Source: JADLDB01 sp040752975 | GTDB taxonomy: Bacteria; Myxococcota; Myxococcia; Myxococcales; Myxococcaceae | DNA: 27,501 nt | Assembly (NCBI GenBank): GCA_040752975.1 | Contig: JBFMHF010000102.1 | Location: 1 to 27,501 of the forward strand | Direction of reading: 5' to 3' | In this document: positions 13,895 to 21,796 of the stretch, in pieces | Position numbering within the stretch: the first letter of the stretch is position 1 | Layout of the letters: every line of letters begins with the position of its first letter | The notes under the pieces: model-generated | What the model saw: the letters and a program-made list of their open reading frames with translations, nothing else | Told to the model about the DNA's origin: nothing | Database searches by the model: none | Translations under genes and position numbers: made by a program

Positions 13895-16168
13895 ATGAGA
13901 GGACACAGGCGATTGCTCGCGGCGCTGATCGCGCTGTTCGCAACGGTGGCGTGGTCAGGCGAAACCCTGCAGGACGTGATGAAGCGCCGCGGGTTGACCC
14001 AGCAGGACCTGTTGGCGGCGGCGAAGACGTATGTGCCGACGGGCAAGCGGGATGACTTCGTGGCCTTCAGCTCGGGCGGCCAGTCCGGGCAGGTCATCGT
14101 CTATGGCATCCCCTCGATGCGCATCCTGAAGTACCTCGCCGTCTTCACCCCCGAGCCGTGGCAGGGCTACGGCTTCGACGAGGAGTCGAAGAAGGTGCTG
14201 AAGGACGGGGCCATCGGCGGCAAAGACATCACCTGGGGTGACACGCACCACCCGGCGATCTCCGAGACCAACGGCAACTACGACGGCCAGTTCCTCTTCA
14301 TCAACGACAAGGCCAACCCGCGCATCGCCGTCATCGACCTGCGCGACTTCGAGACCAAGCAGATCGTCACCAACCCCCTGTTCAAGAACGAGCACGGCGG
14401 CGCCTTCGTCACCCCCAACACCGACTACGTGATGGAGGCGGTGCAGTACGCGGCGCCGTTCGAGAACTCGTACGTGCCGCTCGACCAGTTCAACGAGAAG
14501 TACCGCGGCGGGTTGACCTACTGGCGCTTCGACCGCACCAAGGGCCGCATCAACGTGGCCGAGTCGTTCTCCTTCGAGCTGCCGCCGTACAGCCAGGACC
14601 TGTCCGACGCGGGCAAGGGCCCGTCAGACGGCTGGGGCTTCACCAACTCGTTCTGCAGTGAGCGCTACGTCGGCGGCATCGAGCTCGGCCGTCCGCCCTT
14701 CGAGGCCGGCTGCTCGGCGAAGGACACGGACTTCCTGCACGTCACCAACTGGAAGAAGGCGGCGGAGCTGGTGAAGGCCGGCAAGGCGAAGAAGATCAAC
14801 GGGCACAACGTCATCCCCATCGACCTCGCGGTGAAGGAAGGCATCCTCTTCCTCATCCCCGAGCCGAAGAGCCCGCACGGCTGCGACGTCACCCCCGACG
14901 GCAAGTTCATCATCGTGTCCGGGAAGCTGGACACGCACACCATGGTGTACAGCTTCGAGAACATCCAGAAGGCGATCGCCGAGAAGAAGTTCGAGGGCAA
15001 GGACCCGTACGGCATCCCCATCATCTCGATGAAGGACGCGCTGCATAAGATGGTGGAGATCGGCCTGGGCCCGCTGCACACCCAGTACGACTCCAAGCCG
15101 TGCGTCGCGTACACCTCGGTGTACGTCGACTCGCAGGTGGCCAAGTGGGACTACTGCCAGGGCAAGGTGCTCGACAAGCTGTCGGTGCACTACAACATCG
15201 GCCACCTGATGACGATGGAAGGCGACTCGGTCAACCCGAAGGGCCGCTACCTGGTCGCGCTCAACAAGCTGGCGATCGACCGCTTCAACCCGGTTGGCCC
15301 GCTGCACCCGCAGAACCACCAGCTCATCGACATCTCCAACGACAAGATGCAGCTGCTCTACGACATGCCGCTGCCGCTGGGCGAGCCGCACTACGCGGTG
15401 GCCATCTCCGCCAGCACGCTCAAGCCCGGCGTCCGCTACAAGGTGGGCACCAACAGCCGCACCGACGAGAAGCACCCCGGCGCGGTGCGCGCGGGTGAGG
15501 AGAAGATCGTCCGCAACGGCAACAAGGTGGAGGTGTTCGGCACGCTGATCCGCTCGCACATCACCCCGGAGATCATCGAGGTCGAGAAGGGCGACGAGGT
15601 CACCATCAACCTGACCAACCTCGAGCGCGCCGAAGACGAGACGCACGGCTTCACCATCAGCGCGCTCAACGTGCACGCGTCGGTCGAGCCGGGCAAGACG
15701 GTGTCGCTCAAGTTCAAGGCCGATCGCGAAGGTGTCTTCCCGTACTACTGCACCGAGTTCTGCTCGGCGCTGCACCTGGAGATGCAGGGCTACTTCCTGG
15801 TGAAGCCGAAGGGCTACAAGGCGAAGGCGGCCGGCGAGGCCAAGGCCGAGTACACCAAGGCCGACTACGACAAGCAGTACAACACCTGCGTCGAGACGCA
15901 GAAGGTCATCGACGGCGTGGTGGCGTGGATCACCTCGACCAACTTCAAGGACTTCCCCGACGCGGTGGCGCTGGTGGAGGACGCGACCGACCAGCTCAAG
16001 GCCGCCGAGGATCCGAAGAAGAAGATGGAGGAGGCCGCCAAGAAGCAGGACTGGCAGAACGCCACGCTGTGGGCCGGCCAGTGGTGGCAGTACCAGGTGA
16101 AGGCCGCCGACATCGGCCTGCGCGCGAAGACGTACCTCGAGCAGAAGGGCGCCAAGAAGGTGAAGTGA
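13895..16168 (+). CDS. nosZ: nitrous-oxide reductase, clade II (Sec-dependent)
   Basis: A 757-residue periplasmic multicopper enzyme that reduces N2O to N2. The signal peptide (1-20) has no Tat consensus, as expected for clade II NosZ. The seven CuZ-cluster histidines can all be placed: H118 and H119 (GDTHHP), H167 (NEHGG), H328 (SPHGCD), H395 (GPLHTQ), H437 (NIGHLM) and H499 (GEPHYA). The C-terminal cupredoxin domain (about 545-640) holds CuA: H584, C619, C623, H627 and M630 in CTEFCSALHLEM. Glu replaces the Trp of clade I CSWFC, as in other clade II enzymes. After CuA comes a 120-residue, Lys/Glu-rich helical extension without a haem motif; Wolinella NosZ instead has a cytochrome c domain there. 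Encoded first in the nos cluster. Confidence 0.98.
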   Translation: MRGHRRLLAALIALFATVAWSGETLQDVMKRRGLTQQDLLAAAKTYVPTGKRDDFVAFSSGGQSGQVIVYGIPSMRILKYLAVFTPEPWQGYGFDEESKKVLKDGAIGGKDITWGDTHHPAISETNGNYDGQFLFINDKANPRIAVIDLRDFETKQIVTNPLFKNEHGGAFVTPNTDYVMEAVQYAAPFENSYVPLDQFNEKYRGGLTYWRFDRTKGRINVAESFSFELPPYSQDLSDAGKGPSDGWGFTNSFCSERYVGGIELGRPPFEAGCSAKDTDFLHVTNWKKAAELVKAGKAKKINGHNVIPIDLAVKEGILFLIPEPKSPHGCDVTPDGKFIIVSGKLDTHTMVYSFENIQKAIAEKKFEGKDPYGIPIISMKDALHKMVEIGLGPLHTQYDSKPCVAYTSVYVDSQVAKWDYCQGKVLDKLSVHYNIGHLMTMEGDSVNPKGRYLVALNKLAIDRFNPVGPLHPQNHQLIDISNDKMQLLYDMPLPLGEPHYAVAISASTLKPGVRYKVGTNSRTDEKHPGAVRAGEEKIVRNGNKVEVFGTLIRSHITPEIIEVEKGDEVTINLTNLERAEDETHGFTISALNVHASVEPGKTVSLKFKADREGVFPYYCTEFCSALHLEMQGYFLVKPKGYKAKAAGEAKAEYTKADYDKQYNTCVETQKVIDGVVAWITSTNFKDFPDAVALVEDATDQLKAAEDPKKKMEEAAKKQDWQNATLWAGQWWQYQVKAADIGLRAKTYLEQKGAKKVK

Positions 16169-16197
16169 CGCTGCTGAGGCACATTCGCTGAAGCACC

Positions 16198-16234
16198 GCG
16201 GCGGGGGGACCAGTCCCTCCGCCGCGCGTCTTTT
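16198..16234 (+). terminator. intrinsic terminator after nosZ
   Basis: A 13-bp stem (GCGGCGGGGGGAC with GTCCCTCCGCCGC, one mismatch) with a 2-nt loop is followed by GCGTC and TTTT. It stands 29 bp after the nosZ stop. Because the downstream nos genes are co-oriented, it may let only part of the transcripts continue, raising nosZ relative to the accessory genes. Confidence 0.7.
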
Positions 16235-16345
16235 CGGCCCGCTCCTTGAATTTGTCCGCGCCCGCTTCGACTGCTCCACCGTGGGCGGCGCTGGAGCGGT
16301 TGTTTTGAAACGAAACACACAGTCTCAGACTGAAAGGACGACGAC

Positions 16346-16723
16346 ATGAGGACCCTGATGCTGATGGTGGCCCTGACGGCCGTGACGACGTGGGCGGCCG
16401 ACGCGAAGCCCGCGCCAGCCCGGCCCGCCGACGCAAAACCTGCGGACGGGAAGGCCCCGGCTGCCGGCGCGAAGCTGGACGGCGCGAAGCTGTACGTGGA
16501 GCGCACCTGCGTGGCCTGCCACGGGAAGGACGCGAAGACGCCCATCCTCCCCGACTATCCGCGGCTGGCGGGGCAGAGCGCCGCCTACGCCGAGAAGCAG
16601 ATGCACGACATCAAGTCGGGCGCGCGCGCCAACGGCAACTCGGCGGCGATGAAGGGCGTGATGCACCTGGTCACCGACGAGGAGATGAAGGCCCTGGCCG
16701 AGTACCTCGCGTCGCTCAAGTGA
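16346..16723 (+). CDS. mono-haem class I cytochrome c
   Basis: A 125-residue exported cytochrome. Signal peptide 1-18 (MLMVALTAVTTWAADA region), an Ala/Pro/Lys-rich linker (about 19-44), then one haem c domain with CVACH at 55-59 and candidate distal Met residues in MKGVMHLVTDEEM. The PRLAGQSAAYAEKQM and LAEYLASLK segments are standard for class I cytochromes of the c4/c553 type. In clade II nos clusters one or two small cytochromes c (called nosC1/nosC2 in Wolinella) are encoded near nosZ and are thought to pass electrons towards it. This gene and the next fill that position here, although order differs. AAGGACGACGAC ahead of the ATG gives a modest ribosome-binding site. It lies 111 bp after the nosZ terminator, so a separate promoter is possible. 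Confidence 0.92.
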   Translation: MRTLMLMVALTAVTTWAADAKPAPARPADAKPADGKAPAAGAKLDGAKLYVERTCVACHGKDAKTPILPDYPRLAGQSAAYAEKQMHDIKSGARANGNSAAMKGVMHLVTDEEMKALAEYLASLK

Positions 16724-16794
16724 CCCAAATCAAGTCGCGGCACGCTTCCTGCTGAAAGAAGCCTCGGCGCGGCACCCTTGAAAGGACACACACC

Positions 16795-17496
16795 ATGATT
16801 CGCACGTTGCAGGCCCTCGTCGTCACCGCCCTCTTCACCAGCGCGTCGTTGGCTCTGGCTGGTCCTCCGGCGCCCAAGGCCAAGGGCATCGAGTCGTCCG
16901 GGTACAAGTGGAACGCGCAGGAAGGCGAGAAAATCGAAGCGCTCAAGCTGAAGGGCGACCCCAAGCGCGGCGAGGAGGCCTACGAGGTCTGCTCGGCCTG
17001 CCACCTGCCCAGCGGCGCGGGCCGCCCTGACGGCACCTTCCCGCAGCTGGCCGGCCAGCACCCCACCGTCCTCATCAAGCAGATGGCCGACATCCGCGGC
17101 GGGCTGCGAGACAACCCCATCATGTACCCCTTCGCCAGCACGCTGGTGGACCCGCAGGAGCTGGCCGACGTGGCCGCGTACATCCAGACGCTCAAGATCC
17201 CCCGCGACAACGGCAAGGGCCCGGGCACCGACCTGGCGTTGGGCAAGAAGCTGTACGAGCGCGACTGCGTGTCCTGCCACATGAAGAACGGCGAAGGCGA
17301 CGCGGCCAAGTTCTATCCGGTGCTCGCCGGCCAGCACTACAAGTACATGCTGCGCCAGGCGACGGAGATCCGCGACGGCAAGCGCCGCAACGCGAACCCG
17401 GACATGGTCAAGGTCATCAAGACGTACAGCGACAAGGACATCGACGCCATCGTCGACTACATGTCGCGGCTGGAGATGCCCGCGGCGAAGAAGTGA
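16795..17496 (+). CDS. di-haem cytochrome c (cytochrome c4-like) of the nos cluster
   Basis: A 233-residue exported protein. Signal peptide 1-22 (LQALVVTALFTSASLALAG), then two haem c domains with CSACH (66-70) and CVSCH (158-162). Each is followed by the (F)PxLAGQH segment and Met-containing loops (NPIMYPFA; PDMVKVIK) that could give the axial Met. Compared with its paralog at 6671-7372, the sequence is closely similar from KGDxKRG to the C-terminus, with shared blocks such as TLVDPQELADVAAYIQ and GEGDAAKFYPVLAGQHY. It probably carries electrons in the periplasm to NosZ, CuA being the entry site. Spaced 71 bp after the mono-haem gene with AAAGGA before the ATG. Confidence 0.93.
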   Translation: MIRTLQALVVTALFTSASLALAGPPAPKAKGIESSGYKWNAQEGEKIEALKLKGDPKRGEEAYEVCSACHLPSGAGRPDGTFPQLAGQHPTVLIKQMADIRGGLRDNPIMYPFASTLVDPQELADVAAYIQTLKIPRDNGKGPGTDLALGKKLYERDCVSCHMKNGEGDAAKFYPVLAGQHYKYMLRQATEIRDGKRRNANPDMVKVIKTYSDKDIDAIVDYMSRLEMPAAKK

Positions 17497-17510
17497 GCGA
17501 CCGACGCCAC

Positions 17511-17540
17511 CGCCGCGCCGGTTGAACCGACGGCGCGGCG
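17511..17540 (+). terminator. GC-rich hairpin between cytochrome and nosB-like genes
   Basis: CGCCGCGCCG (17511-17520) pairs perfectly with CGGCGCGGCG (17531-17540) around a 10-nt loop. No T-run follows, so it is more likely an RNA-stabilising or processing hairpin than a full terminator. It lies in the 88-bp gap before the nosB-like gene. Confidence 0.4.
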
Positions 17541-17584
17541 ACGGCCTCTCAAGAGCAGTCTCCCCCCCCGCAGAGAGGCACGCC

Positions 17585-18631
17585 ATGCAGTCCCCCGTGA
17601 AACAGTCACCTCTGGTCAGCGTGCTGGCGATCGCCGCCATCGTCCTGATGACGGCGGCGTACTTCCTCCCGGTGTGGTGGGTGTCGCTGACGGCGCCCAA
17701 CTACCCGAAGGACGCCTTCCCTGACGGCATTCGCATTCACTTCGGCTTCACCGGCGTCACCAACGGCTGCACCACCGCGCCCAAGGCCAGCCACCACGCG
17801 CAGGAGATCCAGCAGGAGGACCTCGGCTGGCGCAGCGAGGAAGGAACGCTGCAGGGCGCGGAGAAGGCGGAAGGTCCGCAGGCGCTGGACTGCGTGCACG
17901 AGATGAACACCATCAACCACTACGTCGGCATGCACCCCATCGAGGTGGGCGCGCCGGTGGAACGGCTGCTGGCCCGCTACATCCTGGGGCTGTTCGGGGT
18001 GGCGCTGCTGGGCTTCGCGCTGGCCAGCCAGAAGGCGCGCGTGGTGGCGCTGGCGGTGGGCTTCACGGCCGTGTCGGCGTGGATGTTCGTCGACCTCTTC
18101 GCGCGCGGGCGTCTGGCCGAGGCGGTGGGCGTCTACACCTCGGAGGCCGGCAAGTACTTCAACGAGGCCGAGAAGATCGCCGGGTGGGGCGTGACGCTCA
18201 CCCACGTCACCACCGGCGTGGCGCTGGGGCTGGTGGCGGTGATGGCCTTCCTCGTCTTCGCGTCGTGGCGGTGGCCGCGGACGCAGCTGGCGCTGGGCAT
18301 CGTGCCCGCGCTGTTGCCGGGCTTCTTCGTGGGCGCCTACGCCGCGTGGCTGTGGTTCTTCGGGCACAGCATGCACCCCTGGGGCGCCTTCACCTTGAAG
18401 CCCTTCATGCCCACCGTCTTCGGCGACGGGAAGGTGGCGCAGTTCAGCACCCACAGCTACCCGCACACCGGCTTCGCGCTGCTGGTGGCGATGACGCTGC
18501 TGCTGGTGGTGGCGGTGGTGAAGCGCCGCGGCGAGTACCTCGACGCGCGCGAGGCCGCCGCGGAGAAGCCGAAGGGCGCCGAGTCCCCGCAAGAGCCCGT
18601 GCCTCCGGGCGCGGCAGGCCAGAAAGCGTGA
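17585..18631 (+). CDS. nosB: NosB-like polytopic membrane protein
   Basis: A 348-residue integral membrane protein with about six membrane segments (11-34, 130-147, 151-171, 205-227, 236-259, 294-313). The long loop between the first two (35-129) should face the periplasm. It contains two cysteines and the segment MNTINHYVGMHPIEVG (107-122), which I associate with NosB proteins of clade II nos clusters. Its place between the nosZ/cytochrome genes and nosD is where nosB normally sits. NosB has no established biochemical role; it is required or conserved with clade II N2O respiration. His residues at membrane boundaries (THVTTG, GHSMHPWG, THSYPH) could bind haem or copper. The ATG at 17585 follows AGAGAGG. 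The nosD gene starts 9 bp after its stop. Confidence 0.65.
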   Translation: MQSPVKQSPLVSVLAIAAIVLMTAAYFLPVWWVSLTAPNYPKDAFPDGIRIHFGFTGVTNGCTTAPKASHHAQEIQQEDLGWRSEEGTLQGAEKAEGPQALDCVHEMNTINHYVGMHPIEVGAPVERLLARYILGLFGVALLGFALASQKARVVALAVGFTAVSAWMFVDLFARGRLAEAVGVYTSEAGKYFNEAEKIAGWGVTLTHVTTGVALGLVAVMAFLVFASWRWPRTQLALGIVPALLPGFFVGAYAAWLWFFGHSMHPWGAFTLKPFMPTVFGDGKVAQFSTHSYPHTGFALLVAMTLLLVVAVVKRRGEYLDAREAAAEKPKGAESPQEPVPPGAAGQKA

Positions 18632-18640
18632 GGTGGCGCC

Positions 18641-19972
18641 ATGCTTCGCCTCATTCTTCCCGCAGTCCTGCTGGCCGGCGCCCTTCTCGCCGCCGCGCAG
18701 CCGCGGGACGGTGAGGGGGACGAGATGGCGCTCCCCTCGGCCGCCAACTGGGGCGCGTCGTGGGAGAAGCAGGAAGCGCCGAAGTTCCCCACGCGGCTGG
18801 ACGTGCCGTGGCTGCAGCCGCTGCTCGACGCGGCGGAGGAAGGCAGCACGGTGACGCTGAAGCCGGGCGCCTACTCGGGTCCGGTGCTGCTCCGGAAGAA
18901 GCTCGTCATCGACGGGGGCGGGAAGGCCGTCATCGACGGCGGCGGCAAGGGCACCGTCTTCACGCTCGAGGCCTCGGGCGCGACCCTCAAGGGGCTCACC
19001 TTCACCGGCTCGGGTGACTCCCACGCCACCGACGACACCTGCCTCAACGTGCGCGGGCACGAGAACGTCATCGAGGACAACCGCTTCGAGGACTGCCTGT
19101 TCGGCATCGACTTGAAGCAGTCCAACAAGAACGTGGTGCGGAAGAACCACGTGCGCTCGAAGGACCTGCCGCTGGGCCGCCGGGGCGACGGCATTCGGCT
19201 CTGGTACGCGATGGACAACCGCGTCGAGGAGAACACCGTCGAGGACTCGCGCGACGTGGTCGTCTGGTACTCGAACGGCAACCACATCGTGAGGAACGTG
19301 GGGCGCCGCGGCCGCTACTCGCTGCACTTCATGTTCGCGCAGCACAACGTGGTGGAAGGCAACCGCTACGAAGACAACTCGGTGGGCATCTACGTCATGT
19401 ACACGGACGGGGTGGAGATCCGGAACAACGTCGTGTCCCACTCCGTGGGCGCCACCGGCATGGGCATCGGCTTCAAGGAGGCGTCGGACTCCATCGTCGA
19501 GGGCAACGACGTCGTCTACTGCGCGGTGGGCATCTCCTCGGACCTCTCGCCGTACGACCCGGAGTCCACCGTCAGCATCCGCAACAACCGCATCGCCTAC
19601 AACGGCGTGGGCCTGTCCTTCACCGGCGACAAGACGGGCACGGTGGTGGAAGGCAACGTCTTCGAGGGGAACATCGACCAGGTCTCGCAGTCCGGCGGTG
19701 GCAGCGCGATGAACAACACCTGGCGCGGCAACTACTGGGACGACTACCAGGGCTTCGACCGGAACCAGGACGGGCAGGGGGACACGCCGTACGAGCTCTA
19801 CGCCTTCACCGACCGCATCTGGATGGAGACGCCCAACGCGCGCTTCTTCAAGAATGCGCCGTTGATGGAGGCGCTCGACTTCCTCGAGCGGCTCGCGCCC
19901 TTCTCCTCGCCCGAGCTGATTCTCCGCGACGAGCGGCCGGTGTTCCTCAAGCCAGAGCGGAGGACGCCGTGA
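18641..19972 (+). CDS. nosD: NosD, periplasmic copper-site maturation protein (canonical copy)
   Basis: A 443-residue exported protein (signal about 1-19). Residues 65-360 are a right-handed parallel beta-helix of short GN-containing coils (for example NVIEDNRFEDCLFGID, NRVEENTVEDSRDVVV). The conserved C-terminus has NYWDDYQGFDRNQDG, then DRIWMETPNARFFKNAPLMEALDFLERLAPFS, quoted as separate blocks RIWMETPNARFF and LDFLERLAPFS. The LHFMF segment (228-232) with its His and Met, followed by AQHN, is the typical NosD pattern. NosD works with the NosFY ABC complex to deliver sulfur/copper for the CuZ site. It is 9 bp from the nosB-like gene, and its stop overlaps the GTG of nosG (GTGA). A second, diverged NosD closes the cluster at 23948. 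Confidence 0.95.
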   Translation: MLRLILPAVLLAGALLAAAQPRDGEGDEMALPSAANWGASWEKQEAPKFPTRLDVPWLQPLLDAAEEGSTVTLKPGAYSGPVLLRKKLVIDGGGKAVIDGGGKGTVFTLEASGATLKGLTFTGSGDSHATDDTCLNVRGHENVIEDNRFEDCLFGIDLKQSNKNVVRKNHVRSKDLPLGRRGDGIRLWYAMDNRVEENTVEDSRDVVVWYSNGNHIVRNVGRRGRYSLHFMFAQHNVVEGNRYEDNSVGIYVMYTDGVEIRNNVVSHSVGATGMGIGFKEASDSIVEGNDVVYCAVGISSDLSPYDPESTVSIRNNRIAYNGVGLSFTGDKTGTVVEGNVFEGNIDQVSQSGGGSAMNNTWRGNYWDDYQGFDRNQDGQGDTPYELYAFTDRIWMETPNARFFKNAPLMEALDFLERLAPFSSPELILRDERPVFLKPERRTP

Positions 19973-20814
19973 GCTCGCCCGAGAAGCCGGAAGCCCCCGC
20001 CCCGACGCGGCAGGAACTGGAGGCGCGGCGGAAGTTCCTGCGCGCGGCGGTGGTGGGCTGCGGCGTGGCGGGCGTGGCGCTGTCGGGCATCGTCCCGGTG
20101 CTGCGGGGCGGCAGGCAGCGGCTGCGGCCTCCGGGCGCGCTGGACGAGCACGACTTCCTCGCGGCCTGCATCAAGTGCGGTCAGTGCATCCAGGTCTGCC
20201 CGGTGAACGCGCTTCACCCGGCGGACTTGTTCGACGGCTTCGGCGTGGGGGTACCCTTCATCGACCCGCGCAAGCAGGCCTGCGACTTCGCCTGCGACGT
20301 GGGCCAGTGCATCCTCGCGTGTCCCACCGGGGCGCTCGTCTACCACCGGCCGGAGTTTTTCCCGCCGAAGCCGGGCAGCGAGGTGCCGGAGAAGCCGGTG
20401 CTGCTCGCCAAGCGCAGCGACCCGGAGCCGACGCTCAACTTCACCCAGCGCATGGGCCTGGCGCGCCTGGCGCGGCCGGAGGCCTGCCTCTCGGTGAAGG
20501 GGGAAGGCGTCAAGGGCAGCGCGCGCGGGGACTCGTTCAAGGGCAAGCACCGCTACGCCGAGGTCGACCGCTGGGCGCCGCAGCCGGTGCGGGAGCACGA
20601 GTACCAGCTGGAGCGCTGCGACCTGTGCGTGCGGGAGTGCCCCATCCAGGGCGCCATCTCCATCGAGGAGCGGCCAGACGCGAGCGGTGCGATGAAGCCG
20701 ACGCCGGTGGTGCACGAGGCCTGCGTGGGGTGCGGTACCTGCGAGATGGTGTGCCCCGCGGAGCCCGCCGCCATCGTCGTCGAGGCCCGCGCCACCTGGG
20801 AGGGCGCGTCATGA
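19969..20814 (+). CDS. nosG: NosG, Tat-exported polyferredoxin (NapG-like)
   Basis: A 281-residue iron-sulfur protein with a GTG start overlapping the nosD stop. A twin-arginine signal, ARRKFLRAAVVG (R20-R21), indicates folded export. Cysteine groups for four [4Fe-4S] clusters follow: C67-x2-C70-x2-C73-x3-C77; C105-x3-C109-x4-C114-x3-C118; C217-x2-C220-x3-C224; and C252-x2-C255-x2-C258-x3-C262. The layout is that of NapG/MauM proteins. NosG is thought to work with membrane-bound NosH as a quinol dehydrogenase feeding electrons to the periplasmic N2O-reduction chain, in place of NosR, which is absent from this window. The nosH ATG overlaps its stop (ATGA). Confidence 0.93.
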   Translation: MSSPEKPEAPAPTRQELEARRKFLRAAVVGCGVAGVALSGIVPVLRGGRQRLRPPGALDEHDFLAACIKCGQCIQVCPVNALHPADLFDGFGVGVPFIDPRKQACDFACDVGQCILACPTGALVYHRPEFFPPKPGSEVPEKPVLLAKRSDPEPTLNFTQRMGLARLARPEACLSVKGEGVKGSARGDSFKGKHRYAEVDRWAPQPVREHEYQLERCDLCVRECPIQGAISIEERPDASGAMKPTPVVHEACVGCGTCEMVCPAEPAAIVVEARATWEGAS

Positions 20815-21779
20815 ACCGCACCCTCGAAGGACTCAGAGTCCTGGCCGGCGCCGAGCCGCGCAAGCCCACGCCCGAGGAGATCTCTCCGAAGGCGAAGGAG
20901 ATCCACGCGTCGAAGAAGTTCAAGAAGAAGGACTTCGACGCGATGGAGGACCACATCGCCGCGCACCGGGCGAAGAAGAAGTGGCGCAACCGCCGCTGGG
21001 CCACCCTCCTCTTCGTCAACCTGCTCTTCGTGTTGTCCTACTGGGTCGACGTGCAGGTGGTGGAAGGCAGCCTCTCGGGCTCGCGCTTCCTCGGCTTCCA
21101 CATGATCGACTTGAACTCCGCGCTGCAGTTGATGCTGGCGCACAAGCACCTCATCCGGAACCTGTTCATCGGCACCGCCACCGTGGGCCTCGTCTACTTC
21201 TTCGTGGGCGGCCGCACCTTCTGCTCGTGGGTGTGCCCCTACCACCTGCTCGCGGAGTGGGCCGAGAAGCTGCACCTCAAGCTGGCGGAGAAGAAGCTGG
21301 TGAAGGACCACCCGCTCCACCGTGGGCTGCGCGTGGTGCTGTGGGCGTCGTTCGCGGTGCTGGCGTACGCCACCGGCTACACGGTGTACGAGACCATCTC
21401 GCCCACCGGCATCGTGTCGCGCGCGCTCATCTACGGCCCGGGCGTGGCGCTGCTGTGGGTGCTGGCGCTGCTCGCCTTCGAGGTCCTCTACTCGCGCCGC
21501 GCCTGGTGCCGGTACCTGTGCCCGGTGGGGCTGACCTACGGCGTGGTGGGTACCTTCTCGCCGGTGAAGATTACCTACGACCTGACGAAGTGCTTCCACG
21601 AGCAGGACTGCCGCAAGGTGTGCCTGGTGCCGCACGTGCTGGACCACGTGGTGAAGGGCCGCGCCACCGCCGAGCGCATCGACGTGGGCCCCGACTGCAC
21701 CCGCTGTGGCCTGTGCGTCGACACCTGCCCGTCGGGCGCGCTCACCTTCAAAGTCTCCGGCCTCACCCGGAACAAGTGA
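20811..21779 (+). CDS. nosH: NosH, membrane iron-sulfur quinol dehydrogenase subunit (NapH-like)
   Basis: A 322-residue membrane protein. The first 58 residues are charged and cytoplasmic. Membrane helices follow near 64-80, 115-133, 173-192 and 208-226. Two CX3CP motifs, C138-SWV-C142-P and C233-RYL-C237-P, are the NapH/NosR hallmark. The C-terminal cytoplasmic ferredoxin part has C261, C267 and C271, then C296-x2-C299-x2-C302-x3-C306-P. Together with NosG it should take electrons from menaquinol/ubiquinol at the membrane. The ATG at 20811 overlaps the nosG stop, giving translational coupling. The long open frame upstream in this register overlaps nosG and is not protein-like. Confidence 0.93.
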   Translation: MNRTLEGLRVLAGAEPRKPTPEEISPKAKEIHASKKFKKKDFDAMEDHIAAHRAKKKWRNRRWATLLFVNLLFVLSYWVDVQVVEGSLSGSRFLGFHMIDLNSALQLMLAHKHLIRNLFIGTATVGLVYFFVGGRTFCSWVCPYHLLAEWAEKLHLKLAEKKLVKDHPLHRGLRVVLWASFAVLAYATGYTVYETISPTGIVSRALIYGPGVALLWVLALLAFEVLYSRRAWCRYLCPVGLTYGVVGTFSPVKITYDLTKCFHEQDCRKVCLVPHVLDHVVKGRATAERIDVGPDCTRCGLCVDTCPSGALTFKVSGLTRNK

Positions 21780-21796
21780 CCAGAGAGGACCCCCGC

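Noticed and set aside
13895..13960. Tat signal on NosZ
   Set aside because: RR is present in the first residues but without the S/T-RR-x-F-L-K context; clade II NosZ proteins use Sec, which fits here.
17606..19441. Long minus-strand open frame opposite nosB-like and nosD genes
   Set aside because: Antisense to well-supported membrane and beta-helix proteins; composition His/Val/Arg-rich and no motif.
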